Assembly (NCBI GenBank): GCA_003990705.1
Contig: AP018322.1
Location: forward strand, 1 to 34,721
DNA: 34,721 nucleotides
Reading direction: 5' to 3'
Origin: Nostoc sp. HK-01
GTDB taxonomy: Bacteria; Cyanobacteriota; Cyanobacteriia; Cyanobacteriales; Nostocaceae
Shown here: piece by piece, positions 22,892-30,592 of the stretch
Layout of the letters: each line of letters begins with the position of its first letter
Position numbering within the stretch: the first letter of the stretch is position 1
Position numbers and translations under genes: made by a program
The notes under the pieces: generated by a model
The model's input: the letters and a program-made list of their open reading frames with translations, nothing else
Database searches by the model: none
Told to the model about the DNA's origin: nothing

Positions 22892-23860
22892 ATGCCACAT
22901 ATGGACGCTCAAGAATTTTTAGGGCCTTATGCAGTCATGCAGTATATGGATGCTTATCAATTTTTAGAAGATTATGCAGAAGGTGTAAGGTACTTTTGTG
23001 AAAAAACCTTATCCGAAGTAAATTTTTCGGGGCGAGACTTGCGGAGCGTCATGCTGCGTCTTGTAAATTTAAGCGAAGCGTGTCTTATTGGAGCAGATTT
23101 GCGTGGTGCAATGCTATCTGAAATTGACCTTAGTTCGGCAGATTTGAGTGGGGCAGATTTACGGGGAGTTATCATGTCAAATGTCGATCTTTCCTTAGCA
23201 AAACTTAATGGTGCAGATTTGAGTGGAGCGTCGATAGTGAAAGTAAAACTGAATGCAGCTCATCTTAGAGGTGCAAAACTTTGTGGCGCACACATAGATT
23301 CTGTCGACTTCAGCGATGCAGATGTAGAGGAAACGGATTTTAGGGGGGCTGAGTTCAGCAATGCCTTCGAGAGATTTGCCAATAAACGTAAAAATGGTGA
23401 TGAGGTTGTTTGTTCTTCTGATGAGGTTGTTTGTTCTTCTGAGACTATGCCCAATAATGCTGTCAATAATCAAGGAATTCCATACCCAAACAGCCCGCTC
23501 TATAAATGGAATAGGTTATGGTTTCGTTCAAAAAGTGAAATAAAAATAGCTCAAGCATTTGACCGAGCTAATGTTTTTTTTATGGCTAATTGCTTGGCCC
23601 GTCTGAGTGACCCACACAAGCCTAATCGTCGATTCAATTTAGAGCCTGACTTTGTGGTGTGCCATCAAGGTAAATGGGGTATTCTCGAAGTCGATGGTCA
23701 TTACCATCGGCCGGAGAACCGAGCAAAAGAACAAGAACGAGAACGTCAATTTCAGTTTCAGGGAATACGGGCAGTTTATCGTTTTGATGCTTCAAGATGT
23801 TACCAAGAACCAGACACTGTGGTAAGTGAATTTTTGAAATTAATTGAAATAATGCATTAG
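22892..23860 (+). CDS. Pentapeptide-repeat protein fused to a DUF559/VSR-like nuclease domain, 322 aa
   Basis: Residues about 45-155 are pentapeptide repeats of the A(D/N)LxG type (ADLRGAMLSEIDLSSADLSG and following), a right-handed beta-helix. A linker with a twice-repeated DEVVCSS follows. Residues about 205-320 resemble DUF559/VSR-type PD-(D/E)XK endonucleases: an entry helix with SKSEIKIAQAF, RRFNLEPDFVV with the PD motif, then WGILEVDGHYH where the usual ExK is E-V-D, a known variant in this group. The gene is divergent from the XRE repressor, which probably controls it. Pentapeptide helices can mimic DNA or serve as interaction modules, so this may be a toxin or defence nuclease. The family assignment of the C-terminus is from motif pattern. 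Confidence 0.75.
   Translation: MPHMDAQEFLGPYAVMQYMDAYQFLEDYAEGVRYFCEKTLSEVNFSGRDLRSVMLRLVNLSEACLIGADLRGAMLSEIDLSSADLSGADLRGVIMSNVDLSLAKLNGADLSGASIVKVKLNAAHLRGAKLCGAHIDSVDFSDADVEETDFRGAEFSNAFERFANKRKNGDEVVCSSDEVVCSSETMPNNAVNNQGIPYPNSPLYKWNRLWFRSKSEIKIAQAFDRANVFFMANCLARLSDPHKPNRRFNLEPDFVVCHQGKWGILEVDGHYHRPENRAKEQERERQFQFQGIRAVYRFDASRCYQEPDTVVSEFLKLIEIMH
23399..23440 (+). repeat. Tandem 21-bp duplication in the nuclease-fusion linker
   Basis: Two identical 21-bp units, 23399-23419 and 23420-23440, encode DEVVCSS twice in the linker between the pentapeptide and nuclease domains. They keep the frame and look recent. Confidence 0.85.
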
Positions 23861-24344
23861 GTTGAGTGTTTCTATGGATTTACCTTATTTCCAAGACGCT
23901 GAATCAACCAAAATATAAGTCTTTTTAGACCAAGAAAGACATGAAATTTTTAAGTAAAGATATTGTGACTAAAAACTTATGTAAAAATGTTCTCAATTTT
24001 TAAGTGATTTCAATACTTTTGATGCCCCATTCCACTACATCCTAATTATGTGGAATCGGTAATGGAAGGTAATAAAGTTGAACTAAACTCTCTACACGCT
24101 CCTCGAATAAGTAATTTAGCTCTTGCACGGTTGGCTTTTGCAGTTCGCTACACTTAAAACCACTATTTATAAGGATTTTAGCTCCCTGTAGGGAGCAACT
24201 TCCTCGTGAAGCACTAGCTTTCAGATTTTACTAAACGCCTATTTTCCGAAAAGATATGTTTTCTTTTTGTTTTTACTTGTGTATTATTCAGATGCCATTA
24301 ACCCCATGTATATTTCGCTATAAGTAAAAAATTTAACCATTATT
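23861..24344. other. Intergenic region with a GC-rich hairpin
   Basis: About 484 bp without a convincing gene. The only clear structure is GCTCCC-TGTA-GGGAGC (24181-24196), which lacks a following T-run, so a terminator role is uncertain. The promoter of the TPR gene presumably lies in the last 100 bp. Confidence 0.35.
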
Positions 24345-25499
24345 ATGAAAGGATTAAAAGCCATTGTTGCGATTCTAGTATTGGGGGTAATAGTAGAAAG
24401 CCCCAGTGCCGAGGCCAAAAATAATTTTGGTACAAGAAAGGTAAAACTAGAGTTAACTAAGCTTTTAGCACAAGTTAATGCTAAAGATGCTGATTTCTAC
24501 TTCCAGCAAGGTCTTACCCGTGCCAAGTCAGGAGACATAAAAGGCGCTATTGAGGATTATAACCAAGCTCTTCGTATCAATCCTAACTTATATCAAGCTT
24601 ACTGTAATCGAGGTGATGCCCGTGCTGGTTTAGGAGACCTGAAAGGAGCTATTGAGGATTATAACCAAGCAATACGTATCAATCCTAACTTGGCTTTAGC
24701 TTACTATGACCGAGGTAATGCCCGCGATGATTCAGGAGACATAAAAGGAGCTATTGAGGATTATAACCAAGCAATACGTATCCATCCTCACGTTGCTGAA
24801 GGTTACTATAGCCGAGGAATTGACCGTGCCAAGTTAGGAGATATCAAAGGTGCTATTGAGGATTATAACCAAGCTCTCCGTATCAATCCTAACTTTGAAT
24901 TAGCCTATAATGACCGAGGAATTGCTCGTGCCAACTCAGGAGACGTGAAAGGAGCTATTGAGGATTATAACCAAGCAATACGTATTAATCCTAACTTTGA
25001 ATTAGCCTATAACAACCGAGGTTTTGCCCGTTCTGGCTCAGGAGACGTGAAAGGAGCTATTGAGGATTATAACCAAGCAATACGTATTAATCCTAACTTT
25101 GCTTTAGCCTATAACAACCGAGGTAATGCTCGTGCTGACTCAGGAGATGTCAAAGGCGCTATTGAGGATTATAACCAAGCAATACGTATTAATCCTAACT
25201 ATGATTGGCCTTATTATAACCGAGGTCTTGCCCGTGCTGGCTCAGGAGATATCAAAGGTGCTATTGAGGATTATAACCAAGCAATACGTATCAATCCTAA
25301 CTTTGCTGAAGCTTACTATAATCGAGGTCTTGCCCGCGCTGGTTCAGGAGATGACCACTTAGCAATTGATGATTTACAAAAAGCAGCTAACCTCTTTCAA
25401 GAACAAGGGAATACAGCCAAATACCAAGCTGTTCTTCAGAAGATTAAGCAGATACGGGGTAGATTAGCCATTATAGAAAGTAAAACTTTTGCTACCTGA
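24345..25499 (+). CDS. Secreted tetratricopeptide-repeat protein, 384 aa
   Basis: The N-terminus (MKGLKAIVAILVLGVIVESP, then SAEAKNN) reads as a signal peptide with likely cleavage after AEA. From residue 63 there are eight 34-residue TPR units of the form GD(I/V/L)KGAIEDYNQAIRINPN followed by YNRGxAR, flanked by a degenerate half unit before (DFYFQQGLTRAKS) and a ninth diverged unit after (GDDHLAIDDLQKAANLF). TPR arrays are protein-binding superhelices; this one would be periplasmic or at the envelope. The partner is unknown. The repeats are almost identical in DNA as well as protein, suggesting recent expansion. It ends about 200 bp before a terminator and appears monocistronic. Confidence 0.9.
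   Translation: MKGLKAIVAILVLGVIVESPSAEAKNNFGTRKVKLELTKLLAQVNAKDADFYFQQGLTRAKSGDIKGAIEDYNQALRINPNLYQAYCNRGDARAGLGDLKGAIEDYNQAIRINPNLALAYYDRGNARDDSGDIKGAIEDYNQAIRIHPHVAEGYYSRGIDRAKLGDIKGAIEDYNQALRINPNFELAYNDRGIARANSGDVKGAIEDYNQAIRINPNFELAYNNRGFARSGSGDVKGAIEDYNQAIRINPNFALAYNNRGNARADSGDVKGAIEDYNQAIRINPNYDWPYYNRGLARAGSGDIKGAIEDYNQAIRINPNFAEAYYNRGLARAGSGDDHLAIDDLQKAANLFQEQGNTAKYQAVLQKIKQIRGRLAIIESKTFAT
24531..25346 (+). repeat. Eight tandem 102-bp TPR-coding repeats
   Basis: Units begin with GGA-GA(C/T) every 102 bp from 24531 to 25245 and share long nearly identical blocks, with slightly different variable parts. The exact period keeps the frame; copy number could vary by slippage or recombination. 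Confidence 0.9.
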
Positions 25500-25690
25500 G
25501 CAATATTACCTTTGAATGTTAAACATTAGCTTCAACCGAGCAAGAACAGTTCACAGCATTGGCTCCCAAAAGTATTGATTTGGCTCGGCTTGTGGCAAAT
25601 AAAGTAAGAAATTTAGTTAGGACATTTCTTACTTGGTGGTTTTTGAAAGCATTTTTTCCTCTGCTCTTTGACAGCGAGCGCTTTCGCACT

Positions 25691-25720
25691 AAAAAACCCA
25701 GCCTTTATGACTGGGCTTTT
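25691..25720. terminator. Bidirectional rho-independent terminator after the TPR gene
   Basis: CCCAG (25697-25701) pairs with CTGGG (25711-25715), preceded by six A and followed by a T-run. It lies 200 bp downstream of the TPR stop. Confidence 0.65.
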
Positions 25721-26056
25721 GTTGGGGTTATATTCCCCAAAGGCAAGTATGCTTTGAATCATAATGTGAGAAAAATTTTGATCCATAAATTAGAAAAGAG
25801 TTAACGAAATTTCAGGCTTTTGCGCCCATCACACAATTTAACTTTGCATTCACACATGAGAGAGAGTTGAAATTCTGAAGCATAAATAAAGAATGAGTTT
25901 AAAAAACACAATTGGACAAAACTTGCACAAAAAATCTCTCTTAAAATTGCTCACTTATAAACTTTCAATTCAAAATATGGTTCAAATACCCATGTTATGG
26001 TTCAAAACAGTTGTTTTAGTAGATATCTGAGTAAAAATCAAATATTTCATTGTCCA

Positions 26057-26085
26057 AGCGATCGCCCAACAACAGAGCGATCGCT
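26057..26085. repeat. Inverted pair of HIP1 octamers
   Basis: AGCGATCGC (26057-26065) and GCGATCGCT (26077-26085) form 9-bp perfect arms with 11 bases between. HIP1 is the hyper-frequent octamer of many cyanobacteria. Confidence 0.85.
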
Positions 26086-26105
26086 AACCTCAAATCGTAG
26101 CTAGA

Positions 26106-26187
26106 TAATAATGATAATCAAGTATAATATTTGATACAAAGGTCGCTTGTATCAGTCTTTTTATCTCCTATACGATAATCATTATTA
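26106..26187. repeat. Nested inverted repeats (82 bp) with an inner terminator-like hairpin
   Basis: Outer arms TAATAATGATAATC (26106-26119) and GATAATCATTATTA (26174-26187) match with one mismatch. Inside lies GATACAA-7-TTGTATC (26133-26153), followed by AGTC and five T. The inner hairpin with T-run looks like a plus-strand terminator. The outer arms would make a cruciform, as in origins or small-RNA loci. Confidence 0.6.
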
Positions 26188-26525
26188 ATAAAAAAACTCG
26201 AATACTAAAAGTGAACTATAAAATGGATACTCATTTTTGAAGCATATCATGAGTTAAAATCTCATTTTTTATTTCAAATCACAGCAAGTTATATAAGTTA
26301 TTTATAAGGTGCTTTTCTTTCCATGACTACAAAAGCTAGATTGTGAATTCCAGAAAACAGTGGACACGCAACGCCTCAATTCTCCTGCCCAATCTACCCA
26401 CGCCCTGCCTTTTCTGCGGCTGTTGAACAAAGCTTGAGCAGATTGATCAAAAAACATAAGTGCGGAAGCCACAGTTTACAATCATTCATAGCGTTCAAAA
26501 AATCACGCATTTTCAGATCGTCCGC

Positions 26526-27182
26526 ATGAGCATTACTACTGATACACAGCAGTTCCACGTCAATAGTCCACAAATAATGCCAGCAGAGCCGCTACAATAT
26601 CGTGCAGTTGGTCGGGTCTGGGGGAGGTATGTACCCTCGGATGAGTTTATTTATAAAGGTCAACTAATAACTGCTGACGGTGTAATGCTAGATACTAAGC
26701 TTGCTAAGAGAGCATCTAAAGTAGTTCAAAACGCTCAACTTGATTTATCGCAAGATTACCTGTGGACTGCTTACCCCAGAACCGGATTAAAAAATCCTCT
26801 GAGCGAACTTTCGGTGTGTCTAATAAATATTCGTACACCCAAAGAGTATACAGACTCAGTAAAAAGCGAATTACAGTTATTAGGGGATAACTTTTCTGTA
26901 CAAGGATTAGTTGTATATCAAGACTGGGAACAAGGAATAGTCTTCGTTAAAATTCACCGCTCACCTCGGAGAGAATTTGAACATCCCAAAGATTTTCAAT
27001 TGAAGCTCCGAGGATTCCTACCACCAAATTCGATGAAGAAATTTTGGAATTTTGATGTGCGCCGTTTGGGGACTAGCTTAGTAATTCAATCAGGAGAGTG
27101 CATTAAATTAGAGCCTCGTGAGCCATCATCAACTGAAGATATATCAACCAATACAGCCGAAGATACTACGCTCGTTAACTGA
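26526..27182 (+). CDS. Unrecognised protein, 218 aa
   Basis: Start at ATG 26526 (MSITTDTQQFHVNSPQ). An in-frame GTG at 26460 would add 22 residues but lacks support. The middle (about residues 26-170) looks like a compact alpha/beta domain with several strand-like stretches (LQYRAVGRVWGRYV, SVQGLVVYQDWEQGIVFV). The last 30 residues are acidic and Thr/Ser-rich. No motif recognised. It is followed by another plus-strand gene 89 bp on, probably one operon. Confidence 0.65.
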   Translation: MSITTDTQQFHVNSPQIMPAEPLQYRAVGRVWGRYVPSDEFIYKGQLITADGVMLDTKLAKRASKVVQNAQLDLSQDYLWTAYPRTGLKNPLSELSVCLINIRTPKEYTDSVKSELQLLGDNFSVQGLVVYQDWEQGIVFVKIHRSPRREFEHPKDFQLKLRGFLPPNSMKKFWNFDVRRLGTSLVIQSGECIKLEPREPSSTEDISTNTAEDTTLVN

Positions 27183-27271
27183 GAGTTAACCCGACAAAAA
27201 AGTTTAGTCATTTCCTTGTTCATTGCTGATTAAATCAACGTCCCAGAGTGCATTGCTACTAATAATTTATT

Positions 27272-27946
27272 ATGCCTAAACGTAAATATACCAAAACGAA
27301 TAGTTCACCATCTAAAGAAGAAGCCACGCCAACTAAGCCAGCAATTTTGCGTGTCGTTAAGCAAAAAGATACTGCCACTGACGATAATAATCTTGCACAA
27401 ACTGAACCAGTATCAACTGCTGCACCTACAGAAAATCAGCCAGTTGAGCCAGAGTTACAAGTAGATAATAACCAGAGTCAAAGCATTGAAGTTTCCGAAT
27501 CAAACAGTCGCCCAGGACTGACTTCTGATACTGTGCCTCAAACAATAGAAGCAGAGAATGAACAGTTAGATTTACCTCAAACTGTAGAGACAGCAGCAGT
27601 TAATTTATCAGAATCAGCCGCTTTTGTTGAAAGTAAATCTGATGAAAATGGGCAATCAGAGATAGATTTTGACCAAGCCCAATCCCAGCAGAAACCAGCC
27701 TATAAAAAATTAGAAACAGCAACTAATAGTTCAGGACAGACTTTTAATGTTAGGGAAAAGATTGAGGTAAGTACCTGTAACTTTGGTGTCCAAAGAGTTT
27801 TGATTATCTCCTTATATGAAGCGCCAGATGGAAGTATTTGGGCTTATTACCATCCTGTAGAAGAAACTCAAAGACGGCTTTGGAAGCGAGGTTGCTGCCG
27901 GATTGAGGATTTGAAAAAGTTTTCAACGGGAGTAAGCACTAATTAA
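27272..27946 (+). CDS. Unrecognised protein with long low-complexity N-terminus, 224 aa
   Basis: The start is basic (MPKRKYTKTNSS) and residues about 15-150 are acidic and Glu/Gln/Ser/Thr-rich, probably disordered. A folded C-terminal domain begins near 155 with REKIEVSTCNFGVQRVLIIS and ends RRLWKRGCCRIEDLKKF. Probably co-transcribed with the 218-aa gene and ended by the hairpin at 28118. It might be an adaptor or DNA-binding protein; nothing specific is visible. Confidence 0.65.
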   Translation: MPKRKYTKTNSSPSKEEATPTKPAILRVVKQKDTATDDNNLAQTEPVSTAAPTENQPVEPELQVDNNQSQSIEVSESNSRPGLTSDTVPQTIEAENEQLDLPQTVETAAVNLSESAAFVESKSDENGQSEIDFDQAQSQQKPAYKKLETATNSSGQTFNVREKIEVSTCNFGVQRVLIISLYEAPDGSIWAYYHPVEETQRRLWKRGCCRIEDLKKFSTGVSTN

Positions 27947-28117
27947 ATGAGTAAATAGGGAATTTATTGATAAGTTTTTATGAAGCGATTTTGAAAAGTC
28001 GATAATTACTCAGACATCGAGATTTGCTAATTGTAATATGGGCATATATACGAAAAGTATTATACTGAACCACAATTAATCTCTTGTGTCCTTTGGGAAC
28101 ATGAAGGACATCTAAGA

Positions 28118-28151
28118 CCCCAGCTAGGGTATCTAGTTGGGGTGATTTTTT
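28118..28151 (+). terminator. Rho-independent terminator of the 26526-27946 operon
   Basis: CCCCAGCTAG (28118-28127), loop GGTAT, CTAGTTGGGG (28133-28142; one G-U pair), then six T at 28146-28151. Confidence 0.85.
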
Positions 28152-28244
28152 CGTGGTAGTGATAGGCGCAAGTACCAAGTTAATTATGAACACAGCAATG
28201 TGTCGCTCACATCCTTACTACATTAGTTTGCTGATGCTTATTTT

Positions 28245-28270
28245 AAAAGTACGACAGATGTCGTACTTTT
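28245..28270. promoter_or_regulatory. parS: Candidate parS centromere site 1 (26-bp palindrome)
   Basis: AAAAGTACGACA-GA-TGTCGTACTTTT, perfect 12-bp arms with a 2-base centre, 40 bp beyond the parB stop. A nearly identical copy lies within parB, which argues for a specific binding site. On the minus strand it ends in a T-run and could also act as a terminator for parB. Confidence 0.7.
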
Positions 28271-28309
28271 TCGTGGGTTGTATTTTGGCTGAAAGCCAGA
28301 TACGTTAGT

Positions 28310-29038
28310 TTACTTCTCATTACTCAAAACATCTTCAATCAAGTTCAGGAGTTCTGGCAGCCGCTTGGCTAAAGCTTTCTCTTGTGGTGTTTTTGGCTCA
28401 ATTTTTTGCCACTGTTTCAGCTTAGTTGACGCTTGCTTTAAAAGTACGACAGGTGTCGTACTTTTCTCTTGTTCAGTATTTTGGTTAGGTTCAAGATATC
28501 TTTGTACTGTACGCAGGTTTTTGCCTATTACGACCGCTAAAGCAGGCATTAAAGGCTTTTGTCCTTTCTTGGGTCTTCCCTTTACATCAATAAATCCAGC
28601 AGTGCGTAGACGTTCGGCAATCGCTTTTACTTCGTTTGGCGTATAGTCTCTACGCTGTTCGTTCTCTGCTATTTCTACTTGCAGTGCCAAATCTGGTTCT
28701 GACTCCGCATCAAATGGCAACATTCTGATAGGAATGCGATTATCTGGGAAGTGATGAAGATATTTATCTGCCTGCTGTTCCTTTAAAAGTTGAATTGCCG
28801 CTAATCGATGCCCTCCAGCCAGCAATCTAGCTTTATTATCTAAAACCAATGGTTCTATTAATCCTAAAACAGCAATTGACTCTGCCAAAGACTCAATGTG
28901 CTTTAGATTTAAAGGTCTAGTATCCTGCTCACGGTTTTTAATCTGCTCCAGTAAAACTGTAGAGTCTTGGAGTTTTAGTGGTTGAGATTGCCCTTGCCGT
29001 TTTTGGGCGACTTCCAGAATTTTATCGAAATTAGTCAT
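28310..29038 (-). CDS. parB: ParB-family partition protein, 242 aa
   Basis: Centromere-binding partner of ParA. It has a ParB N-terminal domain: NREQDTRPLNLKHIESLAES, GLIEPLVLDNKARLL, then AGGHRLAAIQLLKEQ carrying the GGHR motif of the CTP-binding fold. A helix-turn-helix-like segment follows (LAVVIGKNLRTVQRYLE), then a charged C-terminus. It overlaps parA by an ATGA junction. Two 26-bp palindromes, one inside this gene and one just downstream, are good candidates for its binding site. Confidence 0.88.
   Translation of the reverse strand: MTNFDKILEVAQKRQGQSQPLKLQDSTVLLEQIKNREQDTRPLNLKHIESLAESIAVLGLIEPLVLDNKARLLAGGHRLAAIQLLKEQQADKYLHHFPDNRIPIRMLPFDAESEPDLALQVEIAENEQRRDYTPNEVKAIAERLRTAGFIDVKGRPKKGQKPLMPALAVVIGKNLRTVQRYLEPNQNTEQEKSTTPVVLLKQASTKLKQWQKIEPKTPQEKALAKRLPELLNLIEDVLSNEK
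28440..28465. promoter_or_regulatory. parS: Candidate parS centromere site 2, inside parB
   Basis: AAAAGTACGACA-GG-TGTCGTACTTTT, the same 26-bp palindrome as at 28245 except for one centre base, 195 bp away. It lies within the parB coding sequence (codons for KSTTPVVLLK), so the protein sequence tolerates or depends on it. Confidence 0.7.
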
Positions 29039-29625
29039 GAGAGAATTTCCTTACCCACTGCCTCGTAATCGCTCCAAGCATCAGAAGCACGAGCATCTTT
29101 TACCATATAAACTGGAACTCCAAAATTTTCAGCTTTCAGATAAACCGCCATTCTTCTAATCCAAGTTTTAAACAAGGGTAAGCCAAATTTTTCAAGACTT
29201 TCTTTGGCTTTATATCCATCACGGCTGGGAGAAGGAGGAACACAAGTCAGTAAAACTTTAAACCGCCTTGGGGGTAATTCATTCAGTTCTCCCACAGTTT
29301 CAATTAACGCTTCTAAGGCGAAAGTGCTGGGATGGGTAGGAATGATCAGTAGATCGCTAGATAACGCTAACGCTTTCAATTCATCACTGGCAGGGCGGGC
29401 GGGAGTGTCAATCACGAGATGTTCAAAATCATCAGCTTGGTCTATTTCGCTATGATCATAAACATCGAAAGGACTTTTACCACGCTCAAACCAATGCAGC
29501 ACAGAGCGATTAAGATCACCATCAGCTAGTACAGTTTTTCCTTTAGTAGCAAGGTAGGCGGCGAGATGAATCGCTGTGGTAGATTTTCCTACACCCCCTT
29601 TAAATGATGCAATAGTAATAATCAT
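29035..29625 (-). CDS. parA: ParA-family partition ATPase, 196 aa
   Basis: Short Walker-type ParA: deviant Walker A KGGVGKST at residues 9-16, switch region ADGDLNRSV near 35-43, and HLVIDTPARPASDE near 70-82. It lacks the N-terminal HTH of long P1-type ParA, so it is the short (type Ib-like) form. GAGG lies 8 bases before the ATG at 29625. The operon order is parA then parB. It drives plasmid positioning by ATP-dependent, nucleoid-bound gradients with ParB. Confidence 0.92.
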   Translation of the reverse strand: MIITIASFKGGVGKSTTAIHLAAYLATKGKTVLADGDLNRSVLHWFERGKSPFDVYDHSEIDQADDFEHLVIDTPARPASDELKALALSSDLLIIPTHPSTFALEALIETVGELNELPPRRFKVLLTCVPPSPSRDGYKAKESLEKFGLPLFKTWIRRMAVYLKAENFGVPVYMVKDARASDAWSDYEAVGKEILS

Positions 29626-29653
29626 TGCAGCCTCATTTAGTCATGATGGCGGA

Positions 29654-29666
29654 TTGTATCGTACAA
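29654..29666. promoter_or_regulatory. Short palindrome upstream of parA
   Basis: TTGTA-TCG-TACAA, 5-bp perfect arms, 29 bp upstream of the parA start. It shares GTACGA with the parS-like palindromes and could be an operator for autoregulation; it is too short for certainty. Confidence 0.3.
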
Positions 29667-29905
29667 AAGCATTTTTGAATCTTGAAATTTTAACTTATCA
29701 AGTTTATGCACTAATATTACAGATTCATCATGCCTTTAAGTAAAAGCAAACTACGACTGATTAATAGTGAAGAGTTCGTTGGTTGACGTTGCAGTATTAC
29801 AAACAGGTTAACTCATGCCATAAAATACTTTTGTTCTACAGCAAGTTTACGTGCTGGAAGTGTTAAAAAAGACTTCAGAATGAATCTGTCTTGAGGTGGC
29901 AGGAT

Positions 29906-30511
29906 ATGGATGAAGTCGTCAAAAAAGTAGCTGCATTGAGTTTACCTATTATCATCTTGGTGGTAACAATGGCCACTACAGGCTTTACGGGTGCATCTGC
30001 TATCACCGCAGCTTTAGCCTTTTTGGGTGGCCCTACGGGGATGCTAGGTGGAATTGCCGTTTTGGAGCTGACAGGTTTAATTACAGATGCCTTGGCGAAA
30101 GTAATTCTGGAAGGTTTTTTAACAAGTATTTATAGCCAAAGACGACAGACTGAGGCACATACAAAGCTTCTCAAAGAAATTGATTTTTTGCTATTGTTTG
30201 ACCATTACCTCAAAGAAAGGCTCAAAGCTACTGTAAAAACTCACACAGTAAATGTCACAAAAGAGGTAATGGCTATTTTAGAGAATGTCCCTGGCATGAC
30301 TCGCGCATACCATAGAGATTTTAAGAGTTCTAATCCCATCATGAAGCTCAGGGATGGAACAGTAGTGAGAACATGGAAAAACCCTGTTGGTGTTGACCAT
30401 GTTTTTTTAGGAGATCGCAATGACAAAATGATTTATGGCGGTTTTGTCGGCTGGATTCACTCTGAAGGTTTACAACAGGCGTTAACTCGTATCAGAAGAG
30501 ACTTTACTTAG
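29906..30511 (+). CDS. Membrane protein of unknown function, 201 aa
   Basis: Start at 29906 (MDEVVKKVAALSLPIIILV) is preferred over an in-frame TTG at 29891; GAGG lies about 10 bases upstream. The first 75 residues are strongly hydrophobic and Gly/Ala-rich (two or three membrane or membrane-active helices, with TMATTGFTGASAITAALAF). A basic region (SQRRQTEAHTKLLKE) and a soluble alpha/beta tail follow. Pore-forming toxins and phage-defence effectors can have such heads, but no family is recognised. It is convergent with drmB; the two stops are 82 bp apart. Confidence 0.65.
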   Translation: MDEVVKKVAALSLPIIILVVTMATTGFTGASAITAALAFLGGPTGMLGGIAVLELTGLITDALAKVILEGFLTSIYSQRRQTEAHTKLLKEIDFLLLFDHYLKERLKATVKTHTVNVTKEVMAILENVPGMTRAYHRDFKSSNPIMKLRDGTVVRTWKNPVGVDHVFLGDRNDKMIYGGFVGWIHSEGLQQALTRIRRDFT

Positions 30512-30592
30512 GTTAATTATGCTCTAACAATTTCTTCAGGGGTAGCCGTGCCATCTCAATCAAGAGCCGCGCACCTCAACTCAATACCAAAG

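Larger units (their letters stand above)
25721..26525. other. Long noncoding region with HIP1 pair and nested inverted repeats
   Basis: About 800 bp with no supported gene. It contains two HIP1 octamers arranged as an inverted pair, a nested inverted repeat of 82 bp, and an AT-rich run near 26190-26300. Candidate function: origin accessory, small RNA or regulatory region for the two genes downstream. A weak frame that starts at 26460 is open but begins without a ribosome-binding site. Confidence 0.4.
27947..28309. other. Intergenic region between convergent genes
   Basis: 363 bp containing the terminator of the plus-strand pair (28118-28151) and a parS-like palindrome (28245-28270). No other structure is seen, and no supported gene. 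Confidence 0.5.

Noticed and set aside
24531-25346. Regular repeats suggestive of a CRISPR array
   Set aside because: The period is 102 bp, the repeats are coding and encode TPR units; there are no unique spacers.
25559-25804. Plus-strand open frame of 81 codons
   Set aside because: It reads through a bidirectional terminator hairpin and has no family resemblance or ribosome-binding site.
27978-28193. Minus-strand open frame of 71 codons
   Set aside because: Lies across the terminator of the plus-strand operon; no ribosome-binding site.
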